NCBI GenBank assembly: GCA_963710815.1
Contig: CAVQCA010000082.1
Location: 10,931-74,930 of the forward strand
Source: CAVQCA01 sp963710815
GTDB lineage: Bacteria > Pseudomonadota > Gammaproteobacteria > UBA9214
DNA: 64,000 nt
Direction of reading: 5' to 3'
The notes beneath the pieces were generated by a model that was not told the origin of the DNA, did no database searches, and saw only the letters and a program-made list of their open reading frames with translations. A program made the position numbers and the translations under genes. Of this stretch, positions 1 through 8,472 are shown one piece after another. Each line of letters opens with the position of its first letter. Position 1 is the stretch's first letter.

Positions 1-158
1 AGCCTGGGTATAAAGCATAAATTTTGATTTGCGGTTTGGCTTGCTTCATTTTTCCCCGCATTTACCCACTGAGCAGTATTCGGTCGAGACTGGCCGCAAG
101 TGACCGGTAATTTTATCCTGACTAAATGGTGCCTGGTTAAGCCTAATCACACTCCTAT

Positions 159-230
159 GGCCACGGAATCACACGGAAGATGCGGAAAGAAGAGCCTGTA
201 TTTCGTGTTTTTCCGTGTGCTTCCGTGGCT
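159..230. repeat. Family A inverted-repeat element, copy 1
   Basis: The left arm (160-178) reads GCCACGGAATCACACGGAA. The right arm (211-230) is its reverse complement apart from one central base. About 30 bp separate the arms. Each arm is itself made of two CACGGAA-type units. A second copy lies at 63902-63974. The element sits in non-coding sequence downstream of rpiA. I see no gene in the rest of positions 1-386. Confidence 0.85.
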
Positions 231-386
231 ATTTATCGGGCCTGGGCCTTAACAAATCGCCATTCATATTCTGCCTCCGGCTCATTTCCTGTGTCCCGTG
301 CCGGATATCATGCGGCCTGTGTATGTCCACCTTCGGGGGTGGAAAGGCGCCGTTTATATGTGGCCCCATCAGGATGGCAAGCCTGC

Positions 387-1043
387 TCAGGTCAGTGTCT
401 TCACCCCATCCCGGGTGCCGAGCAGCAGTATATCCGCCGGACGCCTGGCAAAGATGCCGACGGTGACCACACCGGCGATGTTGTTCATCTCCTCTTCCAG
501 GCGGACCGGTTCCATGATCTGCAAATTGTGCACATCGAGGATGATATTCCCGTTGTCGGTGGTGAAGCCTTCACGGTAAACCGGCTGACCGCCGAGCTTG
601 ACGAGTTCGCGTGCGACATAACTACGCGCCATCGGTATGACCTCGATGGGCAGTGGGAATGTCCCGAGCACATCGACGAGCTTGCTTCCGTCCGCGATAC
701 AGACAAACCTGTGGCTGGCGGCCGCCACGATCTTCTCACGGGTGAGGGCGCCGCCGCCGCCCTTGATCAGGTGCAGGTGACGGGTGGATTCATCGGCGCC
801 GTCTATGTAGACCGAGACCTCATCCACGCTGTTGAGGTCAAGCACCGCGATACCGTAACCCTCGAGCCGCTTCGCGCTGGCCTCGGAACTGGCCACCGCA
901 CCGTCAATTCTGTGTTTGATGCCGGCCAGGGCGTCAATGAAGTGATTTGCGGTCGAGCCAGTGCCGATGCCGATTACCGTGCCGGTCTCCACGTACTGCA
1001 ATGCAGCCTGCGCTGCCATTTTCTTCATGTCATCTGGTGTCAT
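387..1043 (-). CDS. rpiA: Ribose-5-phosphate isomerase A
   Basis: The product is 218 residues, the usual RpiA length. It interconverts ribose 5-phosphate and ribulose 5-phosphate in the cytoplasmic non-oxidative pentose phosphate pathway. Family motifs visible are the phosphate-binding GIGTGSTANHFID near residue 22, the acidic DGADE near 80 and KGGGGALTREK just after, which holds the catalytic Glu and Lys. The frame stays open far upstream, but the start at 1043 (MTPDDMKKMAAQ) matches the family N-terminus, and the upstream extension is the antisense of ilvA. It diverges from ilvA across a 123-bp gap, an arrangement known from pseudomonads. Confidence 0.97.
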   Translation of the reverse strand: MTPDDMKKMAAQAALQYVETGTVIGIGTGSTANHFIDALAGIKHRIDGAVASSEASAKRLEGYGIAVLDLNSVDEVSVYIDGADESTRHLHLIKGGGGALTREKIVAAASHRFVCIADGSKLVDVLGTFPLPIEVIPMARSYVARELVKLGGQPVYREGFTTDNGNIILDVHNLQIMEPVRLEEEMNNIAGVVTVGIFARRPADILLLGTRDGVKTLT

Positions 1044-1166
1044 CTCAGAATCCCCAACTGGTTTGAATGGGTCAGAATGATAACCGCACGCAGGAGGGAA
1101 GTCATCGCCGTGGCCGCACGGTGCGATATCTGTCCAAGAGGATAATGAACTGATACTGTAGGCGCC

Positions 1167-2687
1167 ATGCTTGAACACTATCTCAAAATGATATTGAACT
1201 CCCGTGTCTACGATGTCGCGATCGAGACACCGCTTGTGGTGGCGGACCGCCTGTCGGAACGCATGCGCAATACCGTGTGGTTCAAGCGCGAGGACCTGCA
1301 GCCGGTGCACTCCTTCAAGCTGCGCGGTGCCTACAGCAAGATCGCCGGCCTGTCGGACGAGGAATGTGTGAATGGTGTGATTGCCGCATCGGCAGGCAAC
1401 CATGCGCAGGGCGTCGCGCTCGCGGCAAAAAAACGGGGTGTGAAGGCCCTGATCATCATGCCAAGGACCACGCCGTCTATCAAGGTTGATTCGGTCAGGC
1501 GTCTCGGTGCGCGCATCAGCTTGTCGGGAGATACCTATGACGATGCCTATGCTCATGCGGTCGAGGTGGCCCGGGAAAAAGGTATGACTTTTATTCATCC
1601 CTACGATGATCCCGAGGTCATTGCCGGCCAGGGAACGATTGCCCTGGAAATCCTGCGTGAACAGGAAGGTGAACTGCACGCGATTTTTGTTCCGGTGGGG
1701 GGCGGCGGTCTCATCGCCGGCATCGCGGCCTGCGTCAAGGCATTGAAGCCGTCCATCAAGGTCATCGGTGTGGAGCCGGATGATGCACCCTGCATGTACA
1801 TGGCGCTTAAGAAGAAGCGGCGTGTAATCCTTGACACGGTGGGGATATTCACTGATGGCGTGGCGGTGCGCCAGGCAGGCAAGGAACCCTACCGGATCGC
1901 ACGCCGTCACGTCGACGAGGTCATCCTCGTGAATACGGACGAGATCTGCGCCGCGATAAAGGATATCTTCGATGATTGCCGCGCCGTCGTTGAACCGGCC
2001 GGAGCGCTTGCCGTTGCCGGAATAAAGAAATACGTCGTCCGCAGCGGCATCACCGGCGAAGGCCTTGTGGCGATCAACAGCGGTGCCAACATCAATTTCG
2101 ACCGTCTGCGCCATGTGTCGGAAAGGGCGGAGATCGGCGAGTACCGCGAGGCCTTGCTGGCGGTGACGATTCCGGAAGAACCGGGCAGCTTCCGTAATTT
2201 CTGCCAGGCGTTGGGCAAGCGGTTTATCACCGAGTTCAACTACCGGTATGCGGATGCCCGTCAGGCACATGTGTTCGCCGGTATACGGCTGGATGGCGGC
2301 GAGGAGGAGCGCCATGCGATCATCGGGCAACTACGCACCGAGGGGTTTCCGGTCGAGGATCTGACCGATAGTGAAATCGCCAAGCTCCACATCCGTTATA
2401 TGGTCGGCGGGCATGCGTCTGGACTCAAGGATGAGGTACTCTATCGCTTTCAGTTCCCGGAACGCCCGGGTGCACTGCTAAAATTCCTCACGTCCATGGG
2501 CAAGCGCTGGAATATCAGTCTGTTTCACTATCGCAATCACGGCGCGGATTACGGTCGGGTCCTCGCGGGTATCCAGGTGCCCGTGGAGAGTCGCAAGGAA
2601 TTCCAGCGCTTTCTTGATGATCTTGGCTACCGTTACTGGGAGGAGTCGGGTAGCACGCCTTATCGCCTGTTTCTCGATGGAGGCTGA
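1167..2687 (+). CDS. ilvA: Threonine ammonia-lyase (threonine deaminase), biosynthetic
   Basis: The 506-residue protein converts threonine to 2-oxobutanoate, the first committed step of isoleucine synthesis. The N-terminal fold-type II PLP domain (about 1-325) carries the PLP lysine in HSFKLRGA (K51), the substrate loop SAGNHAQG and the phosphate-binding GGGGLIAG. Two ACT-like regulatory domains follow (about 330-410 and 425-500), as in the feedback-inhibited biosynthetic enzyme. The single-domain catabolic TdcB lacks them. There is only a weak AGG before the start. A strong terminator lies just downstream at 2711. Confidence 0.97.
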   Translation: MLEHYLKMILNSRVYDVAIETPLVVADRLSERMRNTVWFKREDLQPVHSFKLRGAYSKIAGLSDEECVNGVIAASAGNHAQGVALAAKKRGVKALIIMPRTTPSIKVDSVRRLGARISLSGDTYDDAYAHAVEVAREKGMTFIHPYDDPEVIAGQGTIALEILREQEGELHAIFVPVGGGGLIAGIAACVKALKPSIKVIGVEPDDAPCMYMALKKKRRVILDTVGIFTDGVAVRQAGKEPYRIARRHVDEVILVNTDEICAAIKDIFDDCRAVVEPAGALAVAGIKKYVVRSGITGEGLVAINSGANINFDRLRHVSERAEIGEYREALLAVTIPEEPGSFRNFCQALGKRFITEFNYRYADARQAHVFAGIRLDGGEEERHAIIGQLRTEGFPVEDLTDSEIAKLHIRYMVGGHASGLKDEVLYRFQFPERPGALLKFLTSMGKRWNISLFHYRNHGADYGRVLAGIQVPVESRKEFQRFLDDLGYRYWEESGSTPYRLFLDGG

Positions 2688-2710
2688 CCCGTAGAGGTGA
2701 CTGACTGCAT

Positions 2711-2745
2711 AAAAAAAGCCCGTACTGTGAAGTACGGGCTTTTTT
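2711..2745. terminator. Bidirectional Rho-independent terminator
   Basis: An A-tract is followed by AGCCCGTACT, a short loop, AGTACGGGCT and a T-tract. The 10-bp stem is flanked by A on one side and T on the other, so it can stop transcription both from ilvA (+) and from the converging histone-like gene (-). Confidence 0.93.
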
Positions 2746-2791
2746 ATCGTGCTACCCGGAAACTTTCGAAGTGTTCCGGATGAACTGACGA

Positions 2792-3049
2792 CTAGCGCCG
2801 CCTGGTGGTTGTCTTCTTCTTTGTTGCTACCCTTTTCTTCGGTGCTGCTTTCTTCTTTGCTGCTGCCTTTTTCTTCGGTGCTGCTTTCTTCTTTGCTGCT
2901 GCCTTTCTTCTTCTTGTTGCTACCTTTTTCTTCGGTGCTGCCTTCTTCTTTGTTGCTACCTTTTTCTTCGGTGCTGCTTTCTTCTTTGCTGCTGCCTTTT
3001 TCTTCGGTGCTGCTTTCTTCTTTGCTGCTGCCTTCTTCTTTGTAGCCAT
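2792..3049 (-). CDS. Lys/Ala-rich histone H1-like DNA-binding protein
   Basis: The 85-residue protein is almost entirely iterated KKKAAAKKKAAPKKK and KKVATKKKAAP units ending in TTTRRR. It has no acidic residues and no hydrophobic core. Such composition matches bacterial histone H1-like/AlgP-type C-terminal tails that bind DNA or RNA non-specifically, so a nucleoid role is likely but inferred. The start at 3049 has a strong GGAGG site and a good promoter at 3085-3113. The internal repeats should make the length hypervariable between strains. A long frame on the opposite strand here is only the shadow of the repeat. Confidence 0.85.
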   Translation of the reverse strand: MATKKKAAAKKKAAPKKKAAAKKKAAPKKKVATKKKAAPKKKVATRRRKAAAKKKAAPKKKAAAKKKAAPKKRVATKKKTTTRRR

Positions 3050-3084
3050 AACAAACCTCCACTCTATTCAGGTTGCCCACGCAG

Positions 3085-3113
3085 AGTATAAACAATGAGT
3101 TGAAAAATGCCAG
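3085..3113 (-). promoter_or_regulatory. Sigma70-type promoter of the histone-like gene
   Basis: On the minus strand CTGGCA (-35, 3108-3113) and TATACT (-10, 3085-3090) are separated by exactly 17 bp, 36 bp upstream of the start codon. Both boxes are close to consensus. Confidence 0.6.
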
Positions 3114-3450
3114 TATTTTTTGTTGACATTTGATCGTGTTTTGTTAAGAGGCAATGGAAGAAATTTCTGCGTTAACGGTCGCGAATCATGAGGTGGCCAA
3201 TACTAAAAATAAGACCTTTTAAGCGAATGTTTGTATCGGGTGTGTCATCGCGTGATGAGTTGCATTCGAATGAAATCGTTGCGTGAATAAAATCAAGGAA
3301 GACCCGAAGTCATGATGCATAGCCTGTACGCACACACCTGAAGTGCGCACGTCTTTTTCGTGCGTTATCTCCGGAGAGCGTTACCGGTAAGGAGCGTTTC
3401 GCAGGTAAATAACAGGGTTTTATGAGATTACGCCATGCAGTGCATCTGAT
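3114..3450. other. Non-coding stretch, nothing recognised
   Basis: This is a comparatively AT-rich stretch between the histone-like gene promoter and the palindrome downstream of the EVE gene. I found no convincing open frame with a ribosome-binding site, no tRNA-like fold and no member of repeat families A or B. Confidence 0.5.
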
Positions 3451-3476
3451 GCCCCGGCATTCCGGAATGCCGGGGC
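3451..3476. terminator. 26-bp perfect palindrome downstream of the EVE gene
   Basis: The sequence from GCCCCGGCATTCC to GGAATGCCGGGGC is a perfect palindrome with no loop, 61 bp past the stop of the EVE-domain gene. No T-tract follows on either strand. It may be a Rho-dependent or 3'-stabilising hairpin, or a binding site. Confidence 0.55.
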
Positions 3477-3537
3477 GGACCCGTCACGGAGAATCCTGTT
3501 GCCACGGTCTTTCCGTTGATCACGGACGAGAGCCGGA

Positions 3538-3996
3538 TCATTCAAGCGTGAGTATGTATTCCCACTGGTCCCTGTTGACGGGCATGATGGAAAGCCGGTT
3601 GCCTCGCCTGACCAGTGGCAGGTCAGCCAGTTCGGAATGTTCTTTCAATTCGGAAAGCGTGATGATGTGTTTCAGTTTGCGTATGTAACGAACATCCACG
3701 CGATACCAGCGCGGTTTGCCGGGGTCGCTCTTCGGATCGTAGTAGCGTGACCGCGGGTCGAATGCCGTGGAGTCCGGATATCCCTCGCAAACGATCTTCA
3801 TGATGCCTGCGATACCCGGTTCCTTGCAGTTGGAGTGATAGAAGAATGCCAGGTCTCCGGCTTTCATTTCATCGCGCATCATATTGCGCACCTGGTAATT
3901 GCGTACACCATCCCAGGGTTCGGTTTTTCCGGGTGTGTTCTTCAGGTCATCGATGCCGAAAACATCGGGTTCGGATTTCATCAGCCAGTATTTCAT
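3538..3996 (-). CDS. EVE domain-containing protein
   Basis: The 152-residue protein starts MKYWLMKSEPDVFGIDDL and has the EVE-family features WDGVRNYQVRNMM, GDLAFFYHSNCKEPGIAG and the W-Y-R-V-D-V strand. EVE domains share the PUA-like fold and are thought to bind modified bases in DNA or RNA (human THYN1 relatives). The whole protein is this one domain, the usual length for the bacterial form. It precedes fau in the direction away from zapA, a common gammaproteobacterial neighbourhood. The substrate is unknown. Confidence 0.92.
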   Translation of the reverse strand: MKYWLMKSEPDVFGIDDLKNTPGKTEPWDGVRNYQVRNMMRDEMKAGDLAFFYHSNCKEPGIAGIMKIVCEGYPDSTAFDPRSRYYDPKSDPGKPRWYRVDVRYIRKLKHIITLSELKEHSELADLPLVRRGNRLSIMPVNRDQWEYILTLE

Positions 3997-4064
3997 TTAT
4001 CTGTACCGGGCGGATGCCGCCGGAAATACAGTCATGTCGCACCCGATCATCAGGAAATGGCCTG

Positions 4065-4694
4065 TTACCGCCGGCACCGCGCCGTATCGATACGGCTGCC
4101 GTGATACACATGGTGCTCCGTTGCAATCGCATCCAGTGCAACGTCCCAGGGCTCGGGTTTCAGAAAGGGCAGCCGCTGGAATTCGTAGGCAAGCCCCACA
4201 AGGCGCGGTTTACACCAATGGGTTCTTCGATTGATGAATGCGAAACAGTGATCGTAGTATCCGCCGCCCATGCCCAGCCGGTGGCCCATGGCATCAAAGG
4301 CAACCAGCGGCATCAGTACGAGATCCAGGTCAGTGGCCTTTACGCGGCCGGCATGAACCCGTGAGGGCTCGGGAATGCCATACCGGTTGCAGACAAGGGG
4401 ATCGCCGGGTGCATAGGAGGAAAACCACAGCTTTCGTTTTGAGAAACCGACCAGTACGGGCAGGTAAAGCGTCTTGCCCAGTGACGAGAGCTGATTCAAC
4501 AAAGGGCGGGGATCCATCTCCCCATTGACCGGCAGATAGACGGCAATGCGGCGGCTGTTCCTGACCAGTGGTTCCCGGGCCGCGATCCGCGCCAGTCGTG
4601 CCGCGCAGGCATCCTGCTCGGCCCTGGCCAGCAGACTGCGCCGCTTGCGTATCCGTTGGCGCAGTGCCTGCCTGCTGGTTATCTCCGTGTCCAC
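4065..4694 (-). CDS. fau: 5-formyltetrahydrofolate cyclo-ligase
   Basis: The 209-residue cytoplasmic enzyme uses ATP to convert 5-formyl-THF to 5,10-methenyl-THF, returning a storage or inhibitory folate to the pool. Family features are the N-terminal basic helix (RQRIRKRRSLL), YLPVNGEMDPRPL, the signature LGMGGGYYDHCF near residue 140 and the C-terminal PWDVALDAIATE. The order zapA-6S RNA-fau on one strand is the classical proteobacterial arrangement, in which the 6S transcript can run on into fau. The folate role fits the glycine-cleavage genes in this window. Confidence 0.96.
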   Translation of the reverse strand: MDTEITSRQALRQRIRKRRSLLARAEQDACAARLARIAAREPLVRNSRRIAVYLPVNGEMDPRPLLNQLSSLGKTLYLPVLVGFSKRKLWFSSYAPGDPLVCNRYGIPEPSRVHAGRVKATDLDLVLMPLVAFDAMGHRLGMGGGYYDHCFAFINRRTHWCKPRLVGLAYEFQRLPFLKPEPWDVALDAIATEHHVYHGSRIDTARCRR

Positions 4695-4742
4695 GGAAGC
4701 GGTGATCAGGGCTGTTTCGTCGGGCAGGGCAGGATTAATAAG

Positions 4743-4930
4743 TCAGGCATCCTCCGCATATGTCGGTGCGGCCATTGCCCTTGAACCGAGGGTTCAAGGG
4801 GGGACGGTAGTGATGTATCAGGCTTTCCGCAGGTAGCGGACATGCACACCAACACCATCAAACTGTCCCCTGTTCTGGAAATTAGGCTCAAGGAGATCCA
4901 AGCCACTATCGAACACAGCAGGGGATGCCT
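4743..4930 (-). ncRNA. ssrS: 6S RNA
   Basis: This roughly 185-nt stretch lies exactly between zapA and fau, the conserved ssrS site. The minus strand carries the 6S hallmark CCTTGAACCCTCGGTTCAAGGG (plus-strand positions about 4779-4801). The ends pair to form a closing stem: 5' AGGCATCC (near 4930) with 3' GGATGCCT (near 4745). 6S RNA mimics an open promoter and sequesters sigma70 RNA polymerase in stationary phase. Exact ends are approximate. A strong promoter lies immediately upstream. The short open frame here is not a gene. Confidence 0.9.
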
Positions 4931-4931
4931 G

Positions 4932-4960
4932 AATATAACCTTTCAGCGGGAGCCAGTCAG
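4932..4960 (-). promoter_or_regulatory. Promoter of 6S RNA
   Basis: On the minus strand CTGACT (-35, 4955-4960) and TATATT (-10, 4932-4937) have a 17-bp spacer. The -35 overlaps the zapA stop codon. The predicted start at about 4926 coincides with the 6S 5' end. Confidence 0.7.
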
Positions 4961-5271
4961 TTCAGCTCCTTCTTTGTATAAGGTACGAGTGCTTCTTCGA
5001 GCCTGGCATTGAGGTGGCCCAGCCGGCTGGCGACAGCGTTCAGTTCACTGTCGACCACATCGGCTTCGACGACTTCGTGGGCCAGGTTGAGCGCTGCCAT
5101 GACGGCGATTCTGTCTATCCCAACGACCTTGCCGGTGCCGCGGATCTCCGTCATTTTGTCGTTGAGGTATTTTGCCGAGGCCCTCAGGGCATCCCGTTCT
5201 TCTTCCGGACATGTAACCAGATACTCCTTGTCCAGAATATATACCTTCACGACGCCCGCATCCTTGCTCAT
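4957..5271 (-). CDS. zapA: Cell division protein ZapA
   Basis: The 104-residue protein matches ZapA, which bundles FtsZ filaments at the Z-ring. The N-terminal globular half starts KVYILDKEYLVTCPEEERDAL, followed by KYLNDKMTEIR. The C-terminal half is the coiled-coil helix (about 50-100) ending YTKKELN. The start overlaps the stop of the upstream ZapB-like gene by four bases (ATGA), so the two are translationally coupled. 6S RNA follows directly. Confidence 0.95.
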   Translation of the reverse strand: MSKDAGVVKVYILDKEYLVTCPEEERDALRASAKYLNDKMTEIRGTGKVVGIDRIAVMAALNLAHEVVEADVVDSELNAVASRLGHLNARLEEALVPYTKKELN

Positions 5272-5501
5272 GTACCGGTCTCCAGCGATTTCAGCCGTGT
5301 GACGATGGCCTCGACGCGGTTGCGTACCAGATCATGCCGTTCGATCAGCGAGGCGCGCTCGGTCACCAGGCTGTCCTGCTGGGCGCGCAACGAGCGGTTT
5401 TCCATGCCAAGTTTCTCGATGGTCTTCAGCAGTGCGTCGATCCTGCCCTCGAGCCGGGAGAGTTCCTGATCGATGCGGATATGTTTGTCGGGTTCAGACA
5501 T
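5268..5501 (-). CDS. ZapB-like coiled-coil protein (TIGR02449-type)
   Basis: The 77-residue protein is predicted to be a single long coiled coil: RIDQELSRLEGRIDALLKTIEKLGMENRSLRAQQDSL and on to RVEAIVTRLKSLETG. Proteins of this size and composition immediately upstream of zapA are the TIGR02449/ZapB-like family. The start at 5501 (MSEPDKHIRID) is preferred over the longer frame from 5600, whose extra N-terminus is not coiled-coil-like. It overlaps zapA by four bases, which supports a shared role in divisome organisation. Confidence 0.85.
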   Translation of the reverse strand: MSEPDKHIRIDQELSRLEGRIDALLKTIEKLGMENRSLRAQQDSLVTERASLIERHDLVRNRVEAIVTRLKSLETGT

Positions 5502-5745
5502 GCAATCACTATAGTGCGGTGGATGCAATCGGTCAATGACCGGCAAGTGACCGCAGTACACGCGGTGATCTTCAGGAACCGTGCGTTCCGACTGTGTCAT
5601 AATTATTCTGTATGACTTGCCGGAAACCGACGTCCCTGTAGTCGCCCGTAGAGGGATACCCCTTGAACGACATGCGTACTGTTACTTGATTACCTGCCGG
5701 AGAAGGGTCGCCGATGATGAATCTGAACGGGTGCGGGAAACGAGT

Positions 5746-7059
5746 ATGATCAACAGAAATGAATTTATCCGCCGTCGCAAACAACTCGTGCGGATGATGG
5801 GCAGGGGTTCCATCGCCATCATCCCGGCGGGGCCGGTGAAGATACGCAACCGGGATGTTGAATACACCTACCGTCAGGACAGTGATTTCCAGTACATGAC
5901 GGGTTTCGGCGAACCGGAAGCCGTGGCCGTTTTGATTCCGGGGCGTCCCCATGGTGAGTACCTGCTGTTCTGCCGGGAACGTGATCCGAAGATGGAGACC
6001 TGGACCGGGCGGCGGGCGGGCACACAGGGCGCCGTTGAACTGTATGGTGCGGACGATGCCTTTCCGATCGGCGACATCGACGAAATCCTGCCCGGATTGA
6101 TGGAGAGCTGTGACCGTGTTTTTTATACCATGGGCTCCCATCCTGACTTCGACCGACGTGTGCTCGACTGGGTAAAGCGGATACGTGAAGGCGCACGCTC
6201 GGGCTCGCGGGTGCCGGACGAATTCGTTTCACTCGAACACCTGCTGCACGACATGCGTCTCTACAAGAGTCGCACGGAACTCAGGGTGATGCGCGATGCG
6301 GCCAGGGTGACCTGTCGCGCGCACCGGCGCGCCATGCAGGTGTGTCGTCCCGGCCGGTACGAATTCGAGATCGAGGCGGAACTGCTGCACGAGTTCCGTC
6401 AGGCCAACATGCAGTCCGCCTATCCCAGCATCGTGGGCGGCGGCGAGAACGGTTGCATACTGCACTATACGGATAACCGGGCCGAGTTGCGCGACGGCGA
6501 GTTGCTGCTGATCGACGCCGGGGCCGAATCTGACTGCTATGCTTCGGATGTGACGCGCACCTTCCCCGTCAACGGGAAATTCAGTCCCGCGCAGAAGGCA
6601 TTGTACGAGGTTGTGCTGGCCGCGCAGGCGGCCGCCATCAGGCAGGTGAAGCCGGGAAATCACTGGAATGCACCTCACACCGCCGCCATCAAGACGCTGA
6701 CGCGCGGGCTGGCCAGGCTGGGCATCCTCAAAGGCCGGCCCGGCGACCTGGTCAGGAGCGAGGCCTATCGCCGCTTTTACATGCATCGCACCGGACACTG
6801 GCTGGGCATGGATGTGCATGATGTGGGAGATTACAAGGTCGGGGGTGAATGGCGTGTCCTGGAGCCGGGCATGGTGCTGACGGTCGAGCCGGGTATCTAT
6901 ATGCCCGCGCCCAGTCGCGGTGTGGCGAAGAAATGGTGGAATATCGGGATACGCATCGAGGACGATGTGCTGGTCACGAAAGACGGTCACGAGGTTCTCA
7001 GCGCCGATGCACCTAAATCCGTCGCTGAGATCGAGGCGCTGATGGCGGAGTGCCGGTGA
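5746..7059 (+). CDS. pepP: Xaa-Pro aminopeptidase P
   Basis: The 437-residue cytoplasmic enzyme removes an N-terminal residue preceding proline. The N-terminal creatinase-like domain (1-170) is followed by the pita-bread M24 domain. The dinuclear-metal ligands are visible: LLIDAGAESDCYASDVTRTF (two Asp), HRTGHWLGMDVHD (His), TVEPGIYM (Glu) and GIRIEDDVLV (Glu). The start MINRNEFIRRR at 5746 fits the family; the frame extends upstream to 5581 but that part is not conserved in kind. It heads the familiar pepP-ubiH-ubiI cluster. The ygfB gene often found before it is absent. Confidence 0.96.
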   Translation: MINRNEFIRRRKQLVRMMGRGSIAIIPAGPVKIRNRDVEYTYRQDSDFQYMTGFGEPEAVAVLIPGRPHGEYLLFCRERDPKMETWTGRRAGTQGAVELYGADDAFPIGDIDEILPGLMESCDRVFYTMGSHPDFDRRVLDWVKRIREGARSGSRVPDEFVSLEHLLHDMRLYKSRTELRVMRDAARVTCRAHRRAMQVCRPGRYEFEIEAELLHEFRQANMQSAYPSIVGGGENGCILHYTDNRAELRDGELLLIDAGAESDCYASDVTRTFPVNGKFSPAQKALYEVVLAAQAAAIRQVKPGNHWNAPHTAAIKTLTRGLARLGILKGRPGDLVRSEAYRRFYMHRTGHWLGMDVHDVGDYKVGGEWRVLEPGMVLTVEPGIYMPAPSRGVAKKWWNIGIRIEDDVLVTKDGHEVLSADAPKSVAEIEALMAECR

Positions 7060-7076
7060 AGCGGGCCCATACGTAG

Positions 7077-8294
7077 ATGAGCGAGTATGACATTCTGATC
7101 GTTGGTGGTGGACTGGTAGGCGCCAGCCTGTTGCGCGCCCTGCGGGGGCGGGGGTTGCGTATCGCCGTGGTGGAGGCGGTGCAGTTCGAAACACGGACCG
7201 AGGCGGGCTACGACGACCGGGCCATCGCTCTGGCGCATGGTACTCAGCGGATCTTCAGCAGCCTGGGGTTATGGTCCGGTATGGAAAATGACGTTACCCC
7301 GATACATCAAATTCACGTATCCGACCGCGGTCATTGCGGCTTTACCCGAATGGACCGCGCAGAGGAGGGTCTGCCGGCGCTCGGTTATGTCGTCCCCGCA
7401 CGGGTGCTTGGGCAGGTGCTGGGCGATGCCGCGCGGAATGACGAGACGGTGGACCTGTACTGCCCGGCAACCCTGGCCGAACTGACGCTCGGGGTGGATG
7501 CCGCCTGCGCGACGGTGGTTCAGGAGGACATGTCGAAGATACTCACGGCGCGCCTGGTCGTGGCCGCGGATGGCGCCGGTTCCGTGGTGAGGGACCGCCT
7601 GGGTATTGCCGTGACCGAGCACGATTACGGCCAGACGGCGGTCATCGCCAACATCACGCCCCAGCTGTCGCACCGCAACGTTGCCTTCGAGCGTTTTACC
7701 GACACCGGTCCGCTGGCCGTTTTGCCCATGTCCGAGGGCCGCTGCGCGCTGGTGTGGACCGTCGACAGCCGCGAGGCCGGAACGGTCACGGGGATGCCTG
7801 ACAATGAGTTTCTTCGCCGGCTGCAGGAACGCTTCGGCTACCGGCTCGGCCGCCTGGAACACGTGGGCCGGCGCCAGGCCTATCCTCTGCGACTGGTCAA
7901 GGCGGAGGAATCGGTGCGCCACCGGCTGGCGCTGGTCGGCAATGCCGCACATACCCTGCATCCGATCGCCGGGCAGGGATTCAACCTCGGGGTGCGCGAC
8001 ATCGCGGTGCTCGCTGAAGTGCTGGTCGATGCACTGGCGGAAGGCCGCGATCCCGGTGAGCTGGCGGTATTGAATCGCTACGACGCATGGAGACATGCCG
8101 ATCATCAGCGTGTCACGGCATTCACCGATGTTCTGGCGCGCCTGTTCACCCTGCCGCTGCCGGCACTCGGCATGGCGCGCGCCGCGGGCATGCTGGCGCT
8201 CGACCTGCTGCCGCCCGCGAAGCGCACGTTGACGCGCCTGACCATGGGGCGTTCCGGCCGCCTGCCGCGTCTCGCGCGCGGGTTGCCCTTGTAA
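7077..8294 (+). CDS. ubiH: 2-octaprenyl-6-methoxyphenol hydroxylase
   Basis: The 405-residue FAD-dependent monooxygenase belongs to the UbiH/UbiF/VisC family of aromatic hydroxylases for ubiquinone synthesis. Visible motifs are the N-terminal dinucleotide fold DILIVGGGLVGASLL, the central AADGAGSVVRDRLGI (DG motif) and the FAD-ribityl motif VGNAAHTLHPIAGQGFNLGVRD near residue 300. Gene order (pepP, this gene, second hydroxylase) supports UbiH rather than UbiF. It starts 17 bp after pepP and is probably co-transcribed. Confidence 0.92.
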   Translation: MSEYDILIVGGGLVGASLLRALRGRGLRIAVVEAVQFETRTEAGYDDRAIALAHGTQRIFSSLGLWSGMENDVTPIHQIHVSDRGHCGFTRMDRAEEGLPALGYVVPARVLGQVLGDAARNDETVDLYCPATLAELTLGVDAACATVVQEDMSKILTARLVVAADGAGSVVRDRLGIAVTEHDYGQTAVIANITPQLSHRNVAFERFTDTGPLAVLPMSEGRCALVWTVDSREAGTVTGMPDNEFLRRLQERFGYRLGRLEHVGRRQAYPLRLVKAEESVRHRLALVGNAAHTLHPIAGQGFNLGVRDIAVLAEVLVDALAEGRDPGELAVLNRYDAWRHADHQRVTAFTDVLARLFTLPLPALGMARAAGMLALDLLPPAKRTLTRLTMGRSGRLPRLARGLPL

Positions 8295-8304
8295 GTAATG
8301 ATGA

Positions 8305-8447
8305 TTCAACGCAAAGACGCAAAGAACGCAAAGAAAATAAATGGAACAAAATTGTTATAACCCTCGCGGGGAAATGCTTGATAACAAGAAATTGTTGATA
8401 ACCGTTTGTATTTTTTACTCTGTTTTCTTTGCGTCTTTGCGTTAAAA
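8305..8447. repeat. Family B inverted-repeat element, copy 1 (long internal)
   Basis: The left arm (about 8308-8332) contains AACGCAAAGACGCAAAGAACGCAAAG. The right arm (about 8427-8443) is CTTTGCGTCTTTGCGTT. Both arms carry AACGC where other copies have ACCGC. About 90 bp of AT-rich sequence, including inverted ATAACCC/GATAACC-like pieces, lie between. It separates ubiH and ubiI. Confidence 0.85.
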
Positions 8448-8472
8448 ATTTTGTCTCTCGAGTGAGATTCTC

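Noticed and set aside
2749..3045. Phe/Leu/Ser-rich frames opposite the histone-like gene
   Set aside because: They are artefacts of the repeated Lys/Ala codons read in reverse.
4706..4906. Small minus-strand frame in the 6S RNA region
   Set aside because: It lies inside the structured RNA gene and has no SD or conservation.
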